From Vitreoscilla filiformis (lineage in GTDB: Bacteria; Pseudomonadota; Gammaproteobacteria; Burkholderiales; Burkholderiaceae_C): a stretch of DNA of 64,000 nt. The first letter of the stretch is position 1. Each line of letters starts with the position of its first letter. The stretch spans positions 2,480,001-2,544,000 of the forward strand of contig NZ_CP022423.1 of assembly GCF_002222655.1 (NCBI RefSeq), given 5' to 3'. Both the position numbers and the translations under genes were made by a program. This document shows, in pieces, positions 48,288 through 57,333 of the stretch. Under the pieces are notes generated by a model. The model searched no databases and was not told the DNA's origin. It worked only from the letters and a program-made list of their open reading frames with translations.

Positions 48288-48857
48288 ATGTCTGCTCTGT
48301 TTCTCTCCAACCTCGCCGCGCAACGTGAGCTGCTCGGGCAATTGCACACCTTGGCCCCCGATGTGCAGGCTGCGGGTGAGCGCATCGCTCAGGCGCTGCG
48401 TGCAGGTGGCAAGCTGCTGCTGTGCGGCAACGGTGGTTCTGCGGCCGATGCGCAGCACATCGCCGCCGAACTGACGGGGCGGTTCATCCAAGAACGCCGC
48501 CCGCTGGCCGCCGTGGCCCTGACCACCGACACCTCGGCCCTGACCTGCATCGGCAACGATTACAGCTTCGATGACATCTTCGCCCGCCAGCTCCAAGCCA
48601 TCGCCCGGCCAGGTGACGTGCTGTTGGCCATTTCCACTTCGGGCAACTCGCGCAACGTGATGCGGGCGGTCGAGGTCGCACGCAGCGAGGGCGTGATCAG
48701 CATCGGGTTGCTTGGCCGCGATGGCGGGGCCTTGCGCGCCCTGTGCGACCTCAGTTTGGTGGTGCCCAGCACGGTGACGGCCCGCATCCAAGAATCCCAC
48801 ATTCTCATCGGCCACACGCTGTGCGGTCTGATTGAGCAAGAGTTGGGCTTGGTATGA
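48288..48857 (+). CDS. gmhA: phosphoheptose isomerase GmhA
   Basis: GmhA converts sedoheptulose 7-phosphate to D-glycero-D-manno-heptose 7-phosphate, the first step to the LPS inner-core heptose. The 189-aa SIS-domain protein has LLCGNGGSAADAQHIAAELT, the ISTSGNSRNVMRAVEVA phosphate-binding region and the C-terminal ESHILIGHTLCGLIEQEL. The ATG at 48288 (MSALFLSN) is preferred over an in-frame ATG at 48246. Its stop overlaps the rfaE1 start by 4 bp. Confidence 0.92.
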   Translation: MSALFLSNLAAQRELLGQLHTLAPDVQAAGERIAQALRAGGKLLLCGNGGSAADAQHIAAELTGRFIQERRPLAAVALTTDTSALTCIGNDYSFDDIFARQLQAIARPGDVLLAISTSGNSRNVMRAVEVARSEGVISIGLLGRDGGALRALCDLSLVVPSTVTARIQESHILIGHTLCGLIEQELGLV

Positions 48858-49813
48858 ACACCGCCACGCCCCCCACCCTGCCGCCGCTGCCCGCTGCCAC
48901 GCAACTGGCGCAAGCCCGGGTGCTGATCGTCGGCGATGTCATGCTGGATCGCTACTGGATCGGTGCGGTGGAACGCATCTCACCCGAAGCCCCGGTGCCC
49001 GTGGTGCGCATCACCCAGGTGGATGACCGCCTGGGCGGCGCGGCCAATGTGGCGCGCAACGTGCGCTCGCTCGGAGCGCAAGCCACGTTGTTGACCGTGG
49101 TGGGGCAGGACGAGCCGGCCCGGCGGCTGCGCGAATTGTTGGCACAAACCGGCATCCGTGCCGTGCTGGGGGAAGATCCTCAACTGTTCACGGTGGTGAA
49201 GCTGCGCGTGATCGGACGCTCCCAGCAATTGCTGCGCGTTGACTTCGAGAACACCCCCGATCACGAGGTATTGGCCCAACTGCTGCACGATTTCGAACGC
49301 GAGCTGGCCGCGCACGACGTGGTGGTGTTCTCCGACTACGGCAAGGGTGGCTTGGCCCACATTCCGCAGATGATCACCCTGGCGCGGGCCGCCGGCAAAC
49401 CGGTGTTGATCGACCCCAAAGGCAGCGACTACACCCGCTACCGAGGCGCCACCCTCATCACCCCAAACCGCAGCGAGCTGGCCCAAGTCACCGGCCCCTG
49501 GAGCCACGAGGAGCAGCTCGCTACTTTGGCCAACGCGCTGCGCCAGCGACTGGGTCTCGATCATGTGCTGGTGACGCGCTCGGAGGAAGGCATGTCGCTG
49601 TTCACCGCTGAGGGTGCCCAGCATCTGCCGGCGCAGGCGCGGGAGGTGTTCGATGTCACGGGGGCAGGTGACACGGTCATTGCCACCCTGGCCGCCATGA
49701 TGGCCGCCGGAGCCGATGTGCCCACGGCCATGGCGTGGGCCAACCATGCGGCCAGCATCGTGGTGGGCAAGTTTGGGACGGCGAGTGTGTCTTATGAGGA
49801 GCTGTGCGCATGA
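48854..49813 (+). CDS. rfaE1: D-glycero-beta-D-manno-heptose-7-phosphate kinase (HldE kinase half)
   Basis: This enzyme phosphorylates heptose 7-phosphate at C1. The 319-aa ribokinase-fold protein has VLIVGDVMLDRYWIG, the GGAANVARNVRSLGA substrate segment and the catalytic DVTGAGDTVIATLAAM near its C-terminus. In E. coli this domain is fused to the adenylyltransferase as HldE; here the second half is a separate gene 5 kb away on the other strand (54636). Start and stop overlap gmhA and gmhB by 4 bp each, so the three genes are translationally coupled. Confidence 0.94.
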   Translation: MNTATPPTLPPLPAATQLAQARVLIVGDVMLDRYWIGAVERISPEAPVPVVRITQVDDRLGGAANVARNVRSLGAQATLLTVVGQDEPARRLRELLAQTGIRAVLGEDPQLFTVVKLRVIGRSQQLLRVDFENTPDHEVLAQLLHDFERELAAHDVVVFSDYGKGGLAHIPQMITLARAAGKPVLIDPKGSDYTRYRGATLITPNRSELAQVTGPWSHEEQLATLANALRQRLGLDHVLVTRSEEGMSLFTAEGAQHLPAQAREVFDVTGAGDTVIATLAAMMAAGADVPTAMAWANHAASIVVGKFGTASVSYEELCA

Positions 49814-50385
49814 CGGGTTTGCAACGAGCCGCCTTCCTGGATCGAGATGGCGTGATCAACATCGACACCCACTACCTGCACCGCTGGGAAGATTTTGAAT
49901 ACGTGTCCGGCACCGTCGAGGCCATGCGCCGGCTGCACGCGGCGGGATATCGGTTGGTGGTGGTGACGAATCAATCTGGCATCGCCCGGGGTTATTACAC
50001 CGATGCGGATTTCCAGCAGCTCACCGCTCAGATGTGCGCCGATCTGGCCGCGCAGGGCTGCCCGATCACAGCGGTTTACCACTGCCCACACTTGCCCAAC
50101 GCCAGCGTGCCCGAGCTGCGCCAAAACTGCGACTGCCGCAAACCGGGCCCCGGCATGATCGTGCGCGCTTGTGCGGAGTGGCACCTCGACCCAGCCACCA
50201 GCGTGATGGTGGGCGACAAAGCGTCAGACATCGAAGCTGCTCGCGCTGCTGGCGTCGGCCAAGCCTTCTTGGTCACGTCGGGCCACGCGCTGGACGCCAC
50301 CGAACGCCAACTCGCCGACGGGGTGTTTGACGATTTGGCGCAGTGCGTGGCGCACCTGCTGGCCGAATCAACCGACGGGCAATAA
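49810..50385 (+). CDS. gmhB: D-glycero-D-manno-heptose 1,7-bisphosphate 7-phosphatase
   Basis: GmhB removes the 7-phosphate from heptose 1,7-bisphosphate. The 191-aa HAD-family protein has the nucleophile motif AFLDRDGVIN, VVTNQSGIARG, the zinc loop CPHLPN...CDCRKPGPGM, and VGDKASDIEAARAAGV. The ATG at 49810 overlaps the rfaE1 stop (ATGA). Its 3' end overlaps the convergent glycosyltransferase gene by 18 bp. Confidence 0.94.
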   Translation: MTGLQRAAFLDRDGVINIDTHYLHRWEDFEYVSGTVEAMRRLHAAGYRLVVVTNQSGIARGYYTDADFQQLTAQMCADLAAQGCPITAVYHCPHLPNASVPELRQNCDCRKPGPGMIVRACAEWHLDPATSVMVGDKASDIEAARAAGVGQAFLVTSGHALDATERQLADGVFDDLAQCVAHLLAESTDGQ

Positions 50386-51414
50386 CCCATCCTGCCGCAA
50401 CCGCTCGGCGATGTGCTCGGGGCGGATCGCCTCCAAGCTGCTGGCGCGCAACATGCGCATCAGCGGATCGTGATCCAACGGCGGGCGCGGCCCCAGCACC
50501 ACATAACTCGGGCGCTCGCACGCGGCGGCCAGGTTGGCAGCGCCGGTGTCATTGCCGATGCTGGCATCGCAAACGCGCAACGCAGCGGCGCTGCCCATCA
50601 GGGTTTCGCGGCACCACACGCGAATGCGTGCGTGCAGAGACTCGGGCAGGCAGTGCTGAATGTCCAGCGCCAGCGACTCTTCACCCGGCCCCCCCAAGAT
50701 CAGCACACTGCCGCCAGCCTCCATCAGCAAACGCGCCAACTGCATGTAACGCAGCCCGCCCCATTGTTTGATCGGATCGGAGGTGCCAATCACCAGCGCA
50801 AACAGCGGGCGCGGTAAATCCGCCAAGCGGGCGCGCGCCTGCTCAACCAGCACCTCGGGCACCCTCACCCGAGGAGGCAGCGGTTGTGAACAAAACCCGT
50901 GCGCCATCGACAACGCGGCCACCTCATGAAAAATCGGCACCGCCTTGCCTTCATAGGGGTGGATGTAGGGCGGCTGGTTCAACCAGCACCGCTGCCCCGT
51001 GTCGAAACCGTAACCCACACGCTGCGGAATGCGCGCCAGCCACGCCACACTCGCCAGCGTTGCACTCTTGCTGAAAATCACGATGCGATCGAGGTGCAAG
51101 GTGCGTAACTCGCGTGCAAACTGGCGCATGCCCTGCCAGCCCGTATGCGTCGCCGTACGTTGCCCACCGCGCAGAGCCCGTCGCTCAAACGCCACCACCC
51201 GCTCAACCCACGGTTCATGCGCCAGCAGCTGGTTGGCACACGTTGTCGGCGACGCGATGACGGTGACACGCCCGCCTCGGCTTTGTTCAGCGATTTTTTC
51301 GAAAAAGGGCAAATGCCAAATCAGATCCCCAATGCCAAACTCATCGTGCCACACAGCCGTAGAGGGGCGGGTGTCCGACAACGCTGGGGAAGAAGATGCC
51401 TTGCGATGAACCAT
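50368..51414 (-). CDS. glycosyltransferase family 9 (heptosyltransferase-like), copy A
   Basis: The 348-aa protein is a GT-B fold enzyme of family 9, which includes ADP-heptose:LPS heptosyltransferases. Visible family features are the N-terminal FGIGDLIWHLPFFEKIA, VTVIASPTTCANQLL, the C-domain FALVIGTSDPIKQWGGLRYM and the donor-site CDASIGNDTGAANLAAACER. It is a diverged tandem paralogue of copy B (51432), sharing the same landmarks. The acceptor sugar cannot be told. It is the last gene of a tightly packed LPS run and overlaps gmhB convergently. Confidence 0.88.
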   Translation of the reverse strand: MVHRKASSSPALSDTRPSTAVWHDEFGIGDLIWHLPFFEKIAEQSRGGRVTVIASPTTCANQLLAHEPWVERVVAFERRALRGGQRTATHTGWQGMRQFARELRTLHLDRIVIFSKSATLASVAWLARIPQRVGYGFDTGQRCWLNQPPYIHPYEGKAVPIFHEVAALSMAHGFCSQPLPPRVRVPEVLVEQARARLADLPRPLFALVIGTSDPIKQWGGLRYMQLARLLMEAGGSVLILGGPGEESLALDIQHCLPESLHARIRVWCRETLMGSAAALRVCDASIGNDTGAANLAAACERPSYVVLGPRPPLDHDPLMRMLRASSLEAIRPEHIAERLRQDGLLPVG

Positions 51415-51431
51415 CGTGAAATGTGTGCGAA

Positions 51432-52484
51432 TCAGCGCTGGGCCAACTTGGCCAGCAAGTGAACCGGGAGGCGTTGCATGACCTCAGCCGGCGTGATGGC
51501 CGACAAACTCGGCGCGATGAGAAGCTGCATCAATGGATCGTGATCGAGCAGCGGGCGTGGGCCCAGCAACACCAAACTGGGACGATCCAGGGCAGCGGCC
51601 AGGTTCGTCATGCCGGTGTCGTTGCCAATGCAGGCATCGACTTGGGCCAAGGTGGCGGCGCTTTGCAACACGGTGTTGTCCACAGCGATGCGCACGGCGG
51701 CACGGCGGCAGACGTCCACCTGCTGCACGATGGCCTGGGCCAACGCCGCCTCACCCGGCCCGCCGAGCAAAATCACGCCGGCCCCGCGACGGGCCAGCTC
51801 ATCAGCGAGCTGACCGAAATTTACCGCCCCCCATTGCTTGAACGGCTCCGAGCTGCCAATCGAGAACGCGAACAGCGGTCGAGGCAAGTCCGCCCAGCGG
51901 CTGGCGATGGATTCCACCGCCCCGGCTGGCAACGTCAGCTTCGGCACCACCGGCGCCGCCACAAAACCCTGCGCCACGGCAAACGCGCTGGCGTTTTTGT
52001 ACACGGACACCGACGGCCCTTGGTAGGGCTGAATGGTCGGGCCCCGCGTCAAAAACGCACGCTGCAAGGCCGAACAGCCGTAGCCCAGGCGTTCCGGAAT
52101 GCCGGCCCACCAAGCCATCAGCCCCCGGTTGGCGTGATCCGAAAAAATGACGATGCGCTCGAATCGACGCGGACGCAGCTCGCTGCCCATGCGAAAGATG
52201 CCCGCCAAGCCCGCATGGCGCCCCGTGCGTCGCTCGGCTTTGCGTGGGCGCCGGTCAAAGTCGATCACTTCGGACACACAGGCTTCGCCGGACAGCAAGT
52301 CACGTGCGAAGGTGGTGGGCGAAGCGATCACCGCCACTTGGCCGCCATGGCTTTGTTGCGCCACAGCACGGAAGTACGGCACATGCCAGACCAGATCGCC
52401 AATGCCCACGAACTGGTGCAGCACCACGGTGCGCGGGCGGGTGTCGGCGGTGCTGGAGACAGCGGAACGGTCAGATGCGGTCAT
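51432..52484 (-). CDS. glycosyltransferase family 9 (heptosyltransferase-like), copy B
   Basis: The 350-aa protein is the sister of copy A. It has FVGIGDLVWHVPYFRAVAQQ, VAVIASPTTFARDLL, FAFSIGSSEPFKQWGAVNFG and VDACIGNDTGMTNLAAALDR in the same order and spacing. Both lack the N-terminal Rossmann start that standard WaaC/WaaF show (compare ILIVRLSAIGDVV in 53590) and instead have a longer leader. The start overlaps the GT4 stop by 4 bp, and copy A follows after 17 bp. It probably adds a sugar to the LPS core. Confidence 0.87.
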   Translation of the reverse strand: MTASDRSAVSSTADTRPRTVVLHQFVGIGDLVWHVPYFRAVAQQSHGGQVAVIASPTTFARDLLSGEACVSEVIDFDRRPRKAERRTGRHAGLAGIFRMGSELRPRRFERIVIFSDHANRGLMAWWAGIPERLGYGCSALQRAFLTRGPTIQPYQGPSVSVYKNASAFAVAQGFVAAPVVPKLTLPAGAVESIASRWADLPRPLFAFSIGSSEPFKQWGAVNFGQLADELARRGAGVILLGGPGEAALAQAIVQQVDVCRRAAVRIAVDNTVLQSAATLAQVDACIGNDTGMTNLAAALDRPSLVLLGPRPLLDHDPLMQLLIAPSLSAITPAEVMQRLPVHLLAKLAQR

Positions 52485-53593
52485 GACGCCACCAAAGCGC
52501 GGTAAACAGCCAAATTACCCGCCACCATGGCGGGGATGGAAAACTGGGTCAACACCCGCTCGCGTCCGGCCTGGCCATAGCGGTGGCGCAGTTCGGCGGA
52601 GTGGAGCAGGCGTTGCAAATGGCCTGCCAGCGCGGGCACGTCCCCGGGGGTGATGAGTTCCCCCGTCACACCGGGCACCACGATTTCAGGAATCCCGCCA
52701 GCCCGGCCCGCCACGATGGGCACACCACACGCCGCCGCTTGCAGCAGCGCCACGCCCAGCCCTTCCATGGAAGCGGGATGTGCCAGCACATCCAGGCCCG
52801 GCAGCCAGCGCATCAGATCGGCGCGAAAACCGGGCAAACTCACATGCTGGCGCAGCAAGGCATCGGCCGCCACTTGCTGGCGCAGTGGCTCCAACAGCGG
52901 CCCCTGCCCAAACAGCAGCACCCGCACCGAAGGATGCTGGGCGATGACCTGCGGCAACGCCTGCAACAGCGTGCGATGCCCCTTGCGTTCGATGAACTGC
53001 GCGGCCATGCCGATCACCAGAGCGTCGTCCGGCAAAGCGAACTCGGCTCGCAACGCGGCGGCAGCGCGGGGGTCGGGTTGGTAAGCCTGGGTGTCCACCG
53101 CGCTGGGCACGCAAATCACCTGCTCAGCCGGCACGCCTTCGGACAGCAACACCTGGCGGATGCCTTGCGAAATCGTCACCACCCGGTTCGGCCAGCGGTA
53201 CTTGCGCTGGGCCCACCAGGCGGGCTCGGGGTTGTCCACGCGGCGACTCAGCACGACAGGCACGCCCGCCAAACGCCCCGCCCAGGTACCCCACACATCA
53301 CAGCCTCGGCGGCTGTGCAAGTGCAGCACGTCCGGGCGCCATTGGCGGATCAACTGGCGCAAGCGCCACACCAAGCCCACATCGGCATCGCCCTTCATGA
53401 CGAGCGGGGCCACGGCCACGCCCCGGCGACGCGCCTCATCCCCCACCGCGCTGCCTGGCGAACAGGCCAGCAAGCTGGTCACGCCATGCGCCGCCAGCCC
53501 TTCGGTGAGGAAACACACTTGCAAAGCGCCCCCATACAAGTGCATGCCCGCCTCAACATGGAGCACTTTAAGATTTGCTGTGCGGGATGTCAT
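52481..53593 (-). CDS. glycosyltransferase family 4
   Basis: The 370-aa GT-B protein has a retaining family 4 signature: N-terminal VLHVEAGMHLYGGALQVCFL, the glycine-rich acceptor loop, GMAAQFIERKGHRTLLQALP and the donor-binding E-x7-E region ASMEGLGVALLQAAACGVPI. The ATG at 53593 lies in ATGA with the waaC stop. A longer open frame runs into waaC and is not used. It is expected to extend the LPS core in the inner-membrane cytosolic face. Confidence 0.9.
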   Translation of the reverse strand: MTSRTANLKVLHVEAGMHLYGGALQVCFLTEGLAAHGVTSLLACSPGSAVGDEARRRGVAVAPLVMKGDADVGLVWRLRQLIRQWRPDVLHLHSRRGCDVWGTWAGRLAGVPVVLSRRVDNPEPAWWAQRKYRWPNRVVTISQGIRQVLLSEGVPAEQVICVPSAVDTQAYQPDPRAAAALRAEFALPDDALVIGMAAQFIERKGHRTLLQALPQVIAQHPSVRVLLFGQGPLLEPLRQQVAADALLRQHVSLPGFRADLMRWLPGLDVLAHPASMEGLGVALLQAAACGVPIVAGRAGGIPEIVVPGVTGELITPGDVPALAGHLQRLLHSAELRHRYGQAGRERVLTQFSIPAMVAGNLAVYRALVAS

Positions 53594-54639
53594 GCCAACA
53601 CCTCCATTTGGCGCTGCGCGGCGGCCAGCACGTCGGCGGGCTGCCAGTCGCGCATGCAATCGAAACGACCGCCGCACGTCGGATGACGGCGGCACGGTGA
53701 ACAGGCTCGGGGGGTGTACAGCACTTCAAAGCCAGGTACACCGGCGTCACGGTACGGCACGGTCGAACCAAAAATCGCCACCGTGGGGCGTTGCAAAGCG
53801 GCCCCCATGTGGGTCAGGCCGGTGTCCACGCCCAGCAGCACGCGGGCGTCGGCCACGGTGGCCACGGTTTCATCCAGCGCCAGCCGACCCGCCAAATTGA
53901 CCATCCCCGGACACGCCGCCGCGATGCGCTGCGCTGCTGCGCCATCCGCTGGCCCGCCCAACAGCACCGGCGTGAGCCCTTGACGCAGCAAGGCCGCACC
54001 GACCTCCGCCCAACCCGCTTCCACCCAATGTTTTTGCGGCCGGGTGGTGAACGGCGCCAGCGCTGCAAACGCCTGCCCGGCGGCCACGCCATGCGCCTGG
54101 CGCGTGGCACGCGCCTGGGCTTGGGCCGTGGCACCGAGGGCCAACTCTTGGCGAAAACTACCTTCAGGCGCCCCCAGCCACTCGGCCAGCCAGCGGTATT
54201 CCTGCCCCATGCGCACCGGCCCTGTGCTGGTGCCAGGCTCGACGCATTCGTGCATCAACCAGCGGCTGCCCTCACGCGAGCGCAGCCCGATGCGTCGAGG
54301 TGCCCCCGTGAACCCAGCCAACACGCCGCTTTTGAGCAGCCCTTGAGCATCCAGCACCAGGTCGAAACGCCGCGCACGCAGCTCGGCCCGAAAGGCCCGC
54401 ACCTGGCGCCACAACTCGCCCCAGCGCCGCTCGCGCCACAACTGCTGCCACTGGCTGCGCCGCCACACAATCACCTCGGCCAAACCGGTGTGATGGCGCA
54501 ACAGCGGCTCGGCCATGGGTTCGGTCAACCAACTGATTTGTGCCCCGGGGAAACGCGCCCGCAACGCTGGCAACAACCCGGAGGCCATCACCACATCGCC
54601 AATCGCGCTCAAGCGAACGATGAGGATGCGCTGCGTCAC
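53590..54639 (-). CDS. waaC: LPS heptosyltransferase I-like (WaaC type)
   Basis: WaaC adds the first heptose to Kdo on lipid A. The 349-aa family 9 enzyme starts ILIVRLSAIGDVVMASGLLP, then FDLVLDAQGLLKSGVLAGF, PFTTRPQKHWVEAGWAEVG and VDTGLTHMGAALQRPTVAIF. These match WaaC better than WaaF in the mid segment, but the distinction is not certain. Both its ends overlap neighbours by 4 bp (rfaE2 upstream, GT4 downstream). Confidence 0.85.
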   Translation of the reverse strand: MTQRILIVRLSAIGDVVMASGLLPALRARFPGAQISWLTEPMAEPLLRHHTGLAEVIVWRRSQWQQLWRERRWGELWRQVRAFRAELRARRFDLVLDAQGLLKSGVLAGFTGAPRRIGLRSREGSRWLMHECVEPGTSTGPVRMGQEYRWLAEWLGAPEGSFRQELALGATAQAQARATRQAHGVAAGQAFAALAPFTTRPQKHWVEAGWAEVGAALLRQGLTPVLLGGPADGAAAQRIAAACPGMVNLAGRLALDETVATVADARVLLGVDTGLTHMGAALQRPTVAIFGSTVPYRDAGVPGFEVLYTPRACSPCRRHPTCGGRFDCMRDWQPADVLAAAQRQMEVLA

Positions 54640-55178
54640 GACGGATCGGCCGCCGAACGACCGGCTTCGATACGCCGAACCAATTGGGTGGTCGAATACC
54701 CGCTTTGGAACGGCAACGCCAGCGAATGACCGCCCCAGGAACGCACCAGGCGGGTTTCTTCGAGCGTTTCCATGTCGTAGTCACCACCCTTGACGTAGAT
54801 GTCGGGGCGCAACTCGTCGATCAGCGCAACGGGCGTGTCTTCGTCAAAAAACGTCACCGCATCGACGCAGGCCAGGCCCGCCAGCACATACGCCCGATCC
54901 GCTTGGCGATTCAACGGGCGCTCCGGGCCCTTGCCCAAACGCCGGGCAGAAGCATCGGTGTTGATCGCCACCAGCAGCGCCGCCCCCAGTTGGCGGGCCG
55001 CGTACAGGTAGTGAACGTGGCCGGTGTGCAGCAGATCGAACACCCCATTGGTGAACACCAGAGGTCGGGGCAGTTGATTGCGCCAGCGCCGCAGGGCGTC
55101 ACGCTCGAAAATTTTGGTCTGCGGATCCGGGCAGCCGTCCGGGCGGGGAAAAGAGAAAGAAGCAGTCACGGCAAGCAT
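54636..55178 (-). CDS. rfaE2: D-glycero-beta-D-manno-heptose 1-phosphate adenylyltransferase (HldE transferase half)
   Basis: This enzyme makes ADP-heptose from heptose 1-phosphate and ATP. The 180-aa nucleotidyltransferase has the HxGH-type motif FTNGVFDLLHTGHVHYL, the NTDASARRLGKGPERPLN region and VKGGDYDMETLEETRLV. It supplies the second half of HldE, separate from rfaE1. The start is the ATG at 55178; a TTG just before it is less likely. It heads a chain of genes coupled by 4-bp overlaps. Confidence 0.95.
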   Translation of the reverse strand: MLAVTASFSFPRPDGCPDPQTKIFERDALRRWRNQLPRPLVFTNGVFDLLHTGHVHYLYAARQLGAALLVAINTDASARRLGKGPERPLNRQADRAYVLAGLACVDAVTFFDEDTPVALIDELRPDIYVKGGDYDMETLEETRLVRSWGGHSLALPFQSGYSTTQLVRRIEAGRSAADPS

Positions 55179-55261
55179 CAAGCCGACAAAGGCCAGAAAA
55201 GGCAGCGGCGGACTATACCGCCCAGCGGCGAAAATGGCGGGCTGTTCTGCGTCCTGCCTCC

Positions 55262-56995
55262 ATGTACAAAACTTTCCAACGCCTTTTGGTCTACGTGCGG
55301 CCGTACCGCGCGGGCGTGCTGATGTCCATCTTGTGCTACATCGCCGCTGCGGCCACCGAACCCGCCATCCCCGCCCTGCTCAAGCTCATGCTGGACAGCG
55401 GCTTCAACCCCCAAATCGCTTTCCCGCTCTGGATGGTGCCCGTCGCCTTGGTGCTGCTGTTCCTGTTGCGCGGGCTGTTCGGTTTCTCTGGCCAGTATTT
55501 GCTGCAATGGTCGGTGTCCAAAGCGGCGCTGTTGTGGCGCAAAGATTTGGTGAGCGCCTTGATCCGGGCGGACGCTTCGCTGTACCAGCGCATGTCCCCT
55601 GGCACTGCGGTGTCCAAGGTGATTTCCGATCCGAACAGCGCGTTGAGTTTGCTGTCCGGCGCCATGGTGACGGCTCTGCGCGACGGCCTGACCGCCATCT
55701 TCATGCTGGGTTACTTGCTCTATTTGAATTGGCAACTGACCCTGCTGTCCATGACCACGGTGCCGCTGCTGGGCTACGTGACGCGGCGCATCCACCGCCG
55801 CCTCAAGCGCGTGGGCACGCAAACCTACGAAACCCAGCTTCGCTTGGTGAATGTGGTCGATGACATCGCCCGGGCTTGGCGCGTGGTGCGCACCTTCGAT
55901 GCGGCGGCCTTCGAGCAGCAGCGCTTTGCCCGCGAAGCCGAACGACTGCGCAGCGTGACAATGAAGACGGTGGCGGCCAGCGCACTGATGTCCCCGGCTT
56001 CGCAACTGGTGTCCAGCCTGGGCTTGGCGGGCATCTTGACCCTGGCGATCGTGCAAGCCCGGCAAGATGCCTCCACGGTGGCGGACTTTGTGGCCTACAT
56101 CACGGCGTTGCTGCTCATGGTGTCGCGCATGCGGCATCTGACGGAGTTGACGCAGCCCGTGGTCAATGGGCTGATCACCGCCCAGGGGTGTTTTTCGCTC
56201 ATGGACGAACCCCCCGAAGTGGACACGGGCACGGTCGAACTCAGCACTTGCCGGGGAGAAGTCCGTTTTGAAGGCGTGACCGTTCGGTATGCGGCGGACG
56301 CGCCGCCAGCTTTGCATCAATTAGACCTGTCCATCCCGGCAGGGCACAGCGCCGCGTTGGTCGGTTCCTCGGGCTCTGGCAAAACCACCCTGACGAATGT
56401 GCTGCTGGGTTTTGCCACGCCGCAAGAAGGCCGGGTGCTGATCGACGGCATCGACATCCGCGACATCCGCAAATCTTCGCTGCGCCAGCACTGCGCCGTG
56501 GTTTCACAAGACATCGTGCTGTTCGACGGCACGTTGGCCGACAACGTCATCTACGCCGCTCCGCCCGACTTGGTGCGCGTCGAACAATGCCTGCGAGCGG
56601 CCAATCTGTGGGACTACGTCCAGTCCCAACCAGCGGGGCTGGACACGCTCATCGGCACCAACGGCAGCAAACTCTCCGGCGGACAGCGCCAGCGTCTGGC
56701 CATCGCCCGGGCGCTGTACAAGAACGCTTCCATTTGGATTTTGGACGAGGCCACGTCGGCGCTGGATGTGGCGTCCGAGCGCGTGGTGCAAGAGTCGCTG
56801 GCGACGATGCAACAAGGGCGCACCCTGATCGTCGTGGCGCACCGCTTGAGCACGGTGCGCGATCTGGACACGATTTTTGTCCTCGGCGACGGCCATCTGC
56901 TGGAACAAGGCTCACACGCCGAATTGGTGCAAGCCCAAGGCACTTACGCCGCCATGGTGCGCGCGCAGCGGGACGGCGCGGCCACGCTGGCATGA
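55262..56995 (+). CDS. msbA: lipid A export ABC transporter MsbA
   Basis: MsbA flips core-lipid A across the inner membrane. The 577-aa half-transporter has six transmembrane helices (residues about 15-310, with LLVYVRPYRAGVLMSILCYI at the start), then an ATPase with Walker A VGSSGSGKTTLTN, signature LSGGQRQRLAIARAL and Walker B ILDEATSALD. It is divergent from rfaE2 with 83 bp between starts and fits the LPS assembly context. It ends inside its terminator. Confidence 0.95.
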   Translation: MYKTFQRLLVYVRPYRAGVLMSILCYIAAAATEPAIPALLKLMLDSGFNPQIAFPLWMVPVALVLLFLLRGLFGFSGQYLLQWSVSKAALLWRKDLVSALIRADASLYQRMSPGTAVSKVISDPNSALSLLSGAMVTALRDGLTAIFMLGYLLYLNWQLTLLSMTTVPLLGYVTRRIHRRLKRVGTQTYETQLRLVNVVDDIARAWRVVRTFDAAAFEQQRFAREAERLRSVTMKTVAASALMSPASQLVSSLGLAGILTLAIVQARQDASTVADFVAYITALLLMVSRMRHLTELTQPVVNGLITAQGCFSLMDEPPEVDTGTVELSTCRGEVRFEGVTVRYAADAPPALHQLDLSIPAGHSAALVGSSGSGKTTLTNVLLGFATPQEGRVLIDGIDIRDIRKSSLRQHCAVVSQDIVLFDGTLADNVIYAAPPDLVRVEQCLRAANLWDYVQSQPAGLDTLIGTNGSKLSGGQRQRLAIARALYKNASIWILDEATSALDVASERVVQESLATMQQGRTLIVVAHRLSTVRDLDTIFVLGDGHLLEQGSHAELVQAQGTYAAMVRAQRDGAATLA

Positions 56996-57024
56996 AAAAA
57001 GCCCCTCACGGGGCTTTTTTCATG
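56991..57024. terminator. bidirectional terminator between msbA and ihfB
   Basis: Perfect 15-bp arms CATGAAAAAAGCCCC and GGGGCTTTTTTCATG enclose a TCAC loop. The T run on one strand and the matching A run on the other serve both msbA (+) and ihfB (-). The hairpin begins inside the last codons of msbA. Confidence 0.95.
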
Positions 57025-57040
57025 GGCGTCTCACAACGCT

Positions 57041-57319
57041 TCAGGCGTCCACACCTTCACGCAAGGCTTTGCCCGGCTTGAAGTGGGGCACCCGCTTTTC
57101 GGGGATGTCCACCTGCGCCCCGCTGCGGGGATTGCGCCCCACACGCGGTGGCCGGTGGCTGATCGAAAAGCTGCCAAACCCCCGGATCTCGATGCGATGC
57201 CCCAGCGCCAAGGCTTCCGCCATGGCGTCGAGCACGGTTTTGACGGCCAGCTCGGTATCCCGCTGCGTGAGCTGCGGGAAACGTTCGGCTAATCGCACGG
57301 CGAGGTCGGAGCGGGTCAT
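57041..57319 (-). CDS. ihfB: integration host factor subunit beta
   Basis: IhfB with IhfA bends DNA at specific sites, acting in promoters, replication and CRISPR spacer integration in some types. The 92-aa HU-fold protein starts [20 protein letters not shown] and has the beta-arm [16 protein letters not shown] with the intercalating proline. It follows rpsA by 14 bp, the normal order. Confidence 0.97.
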   Translation of the reverse strand: MTRSDLAVRLAERFPQLTQRDTELAVKTVLDAMAEALALGHRIEIRGFGSFSISHRPPRVGRNPRSGAQVDIPEKRVPHFKPGKALREGVDA

Positions 57320-57333
57320 GGCAGCTCAGGCGA

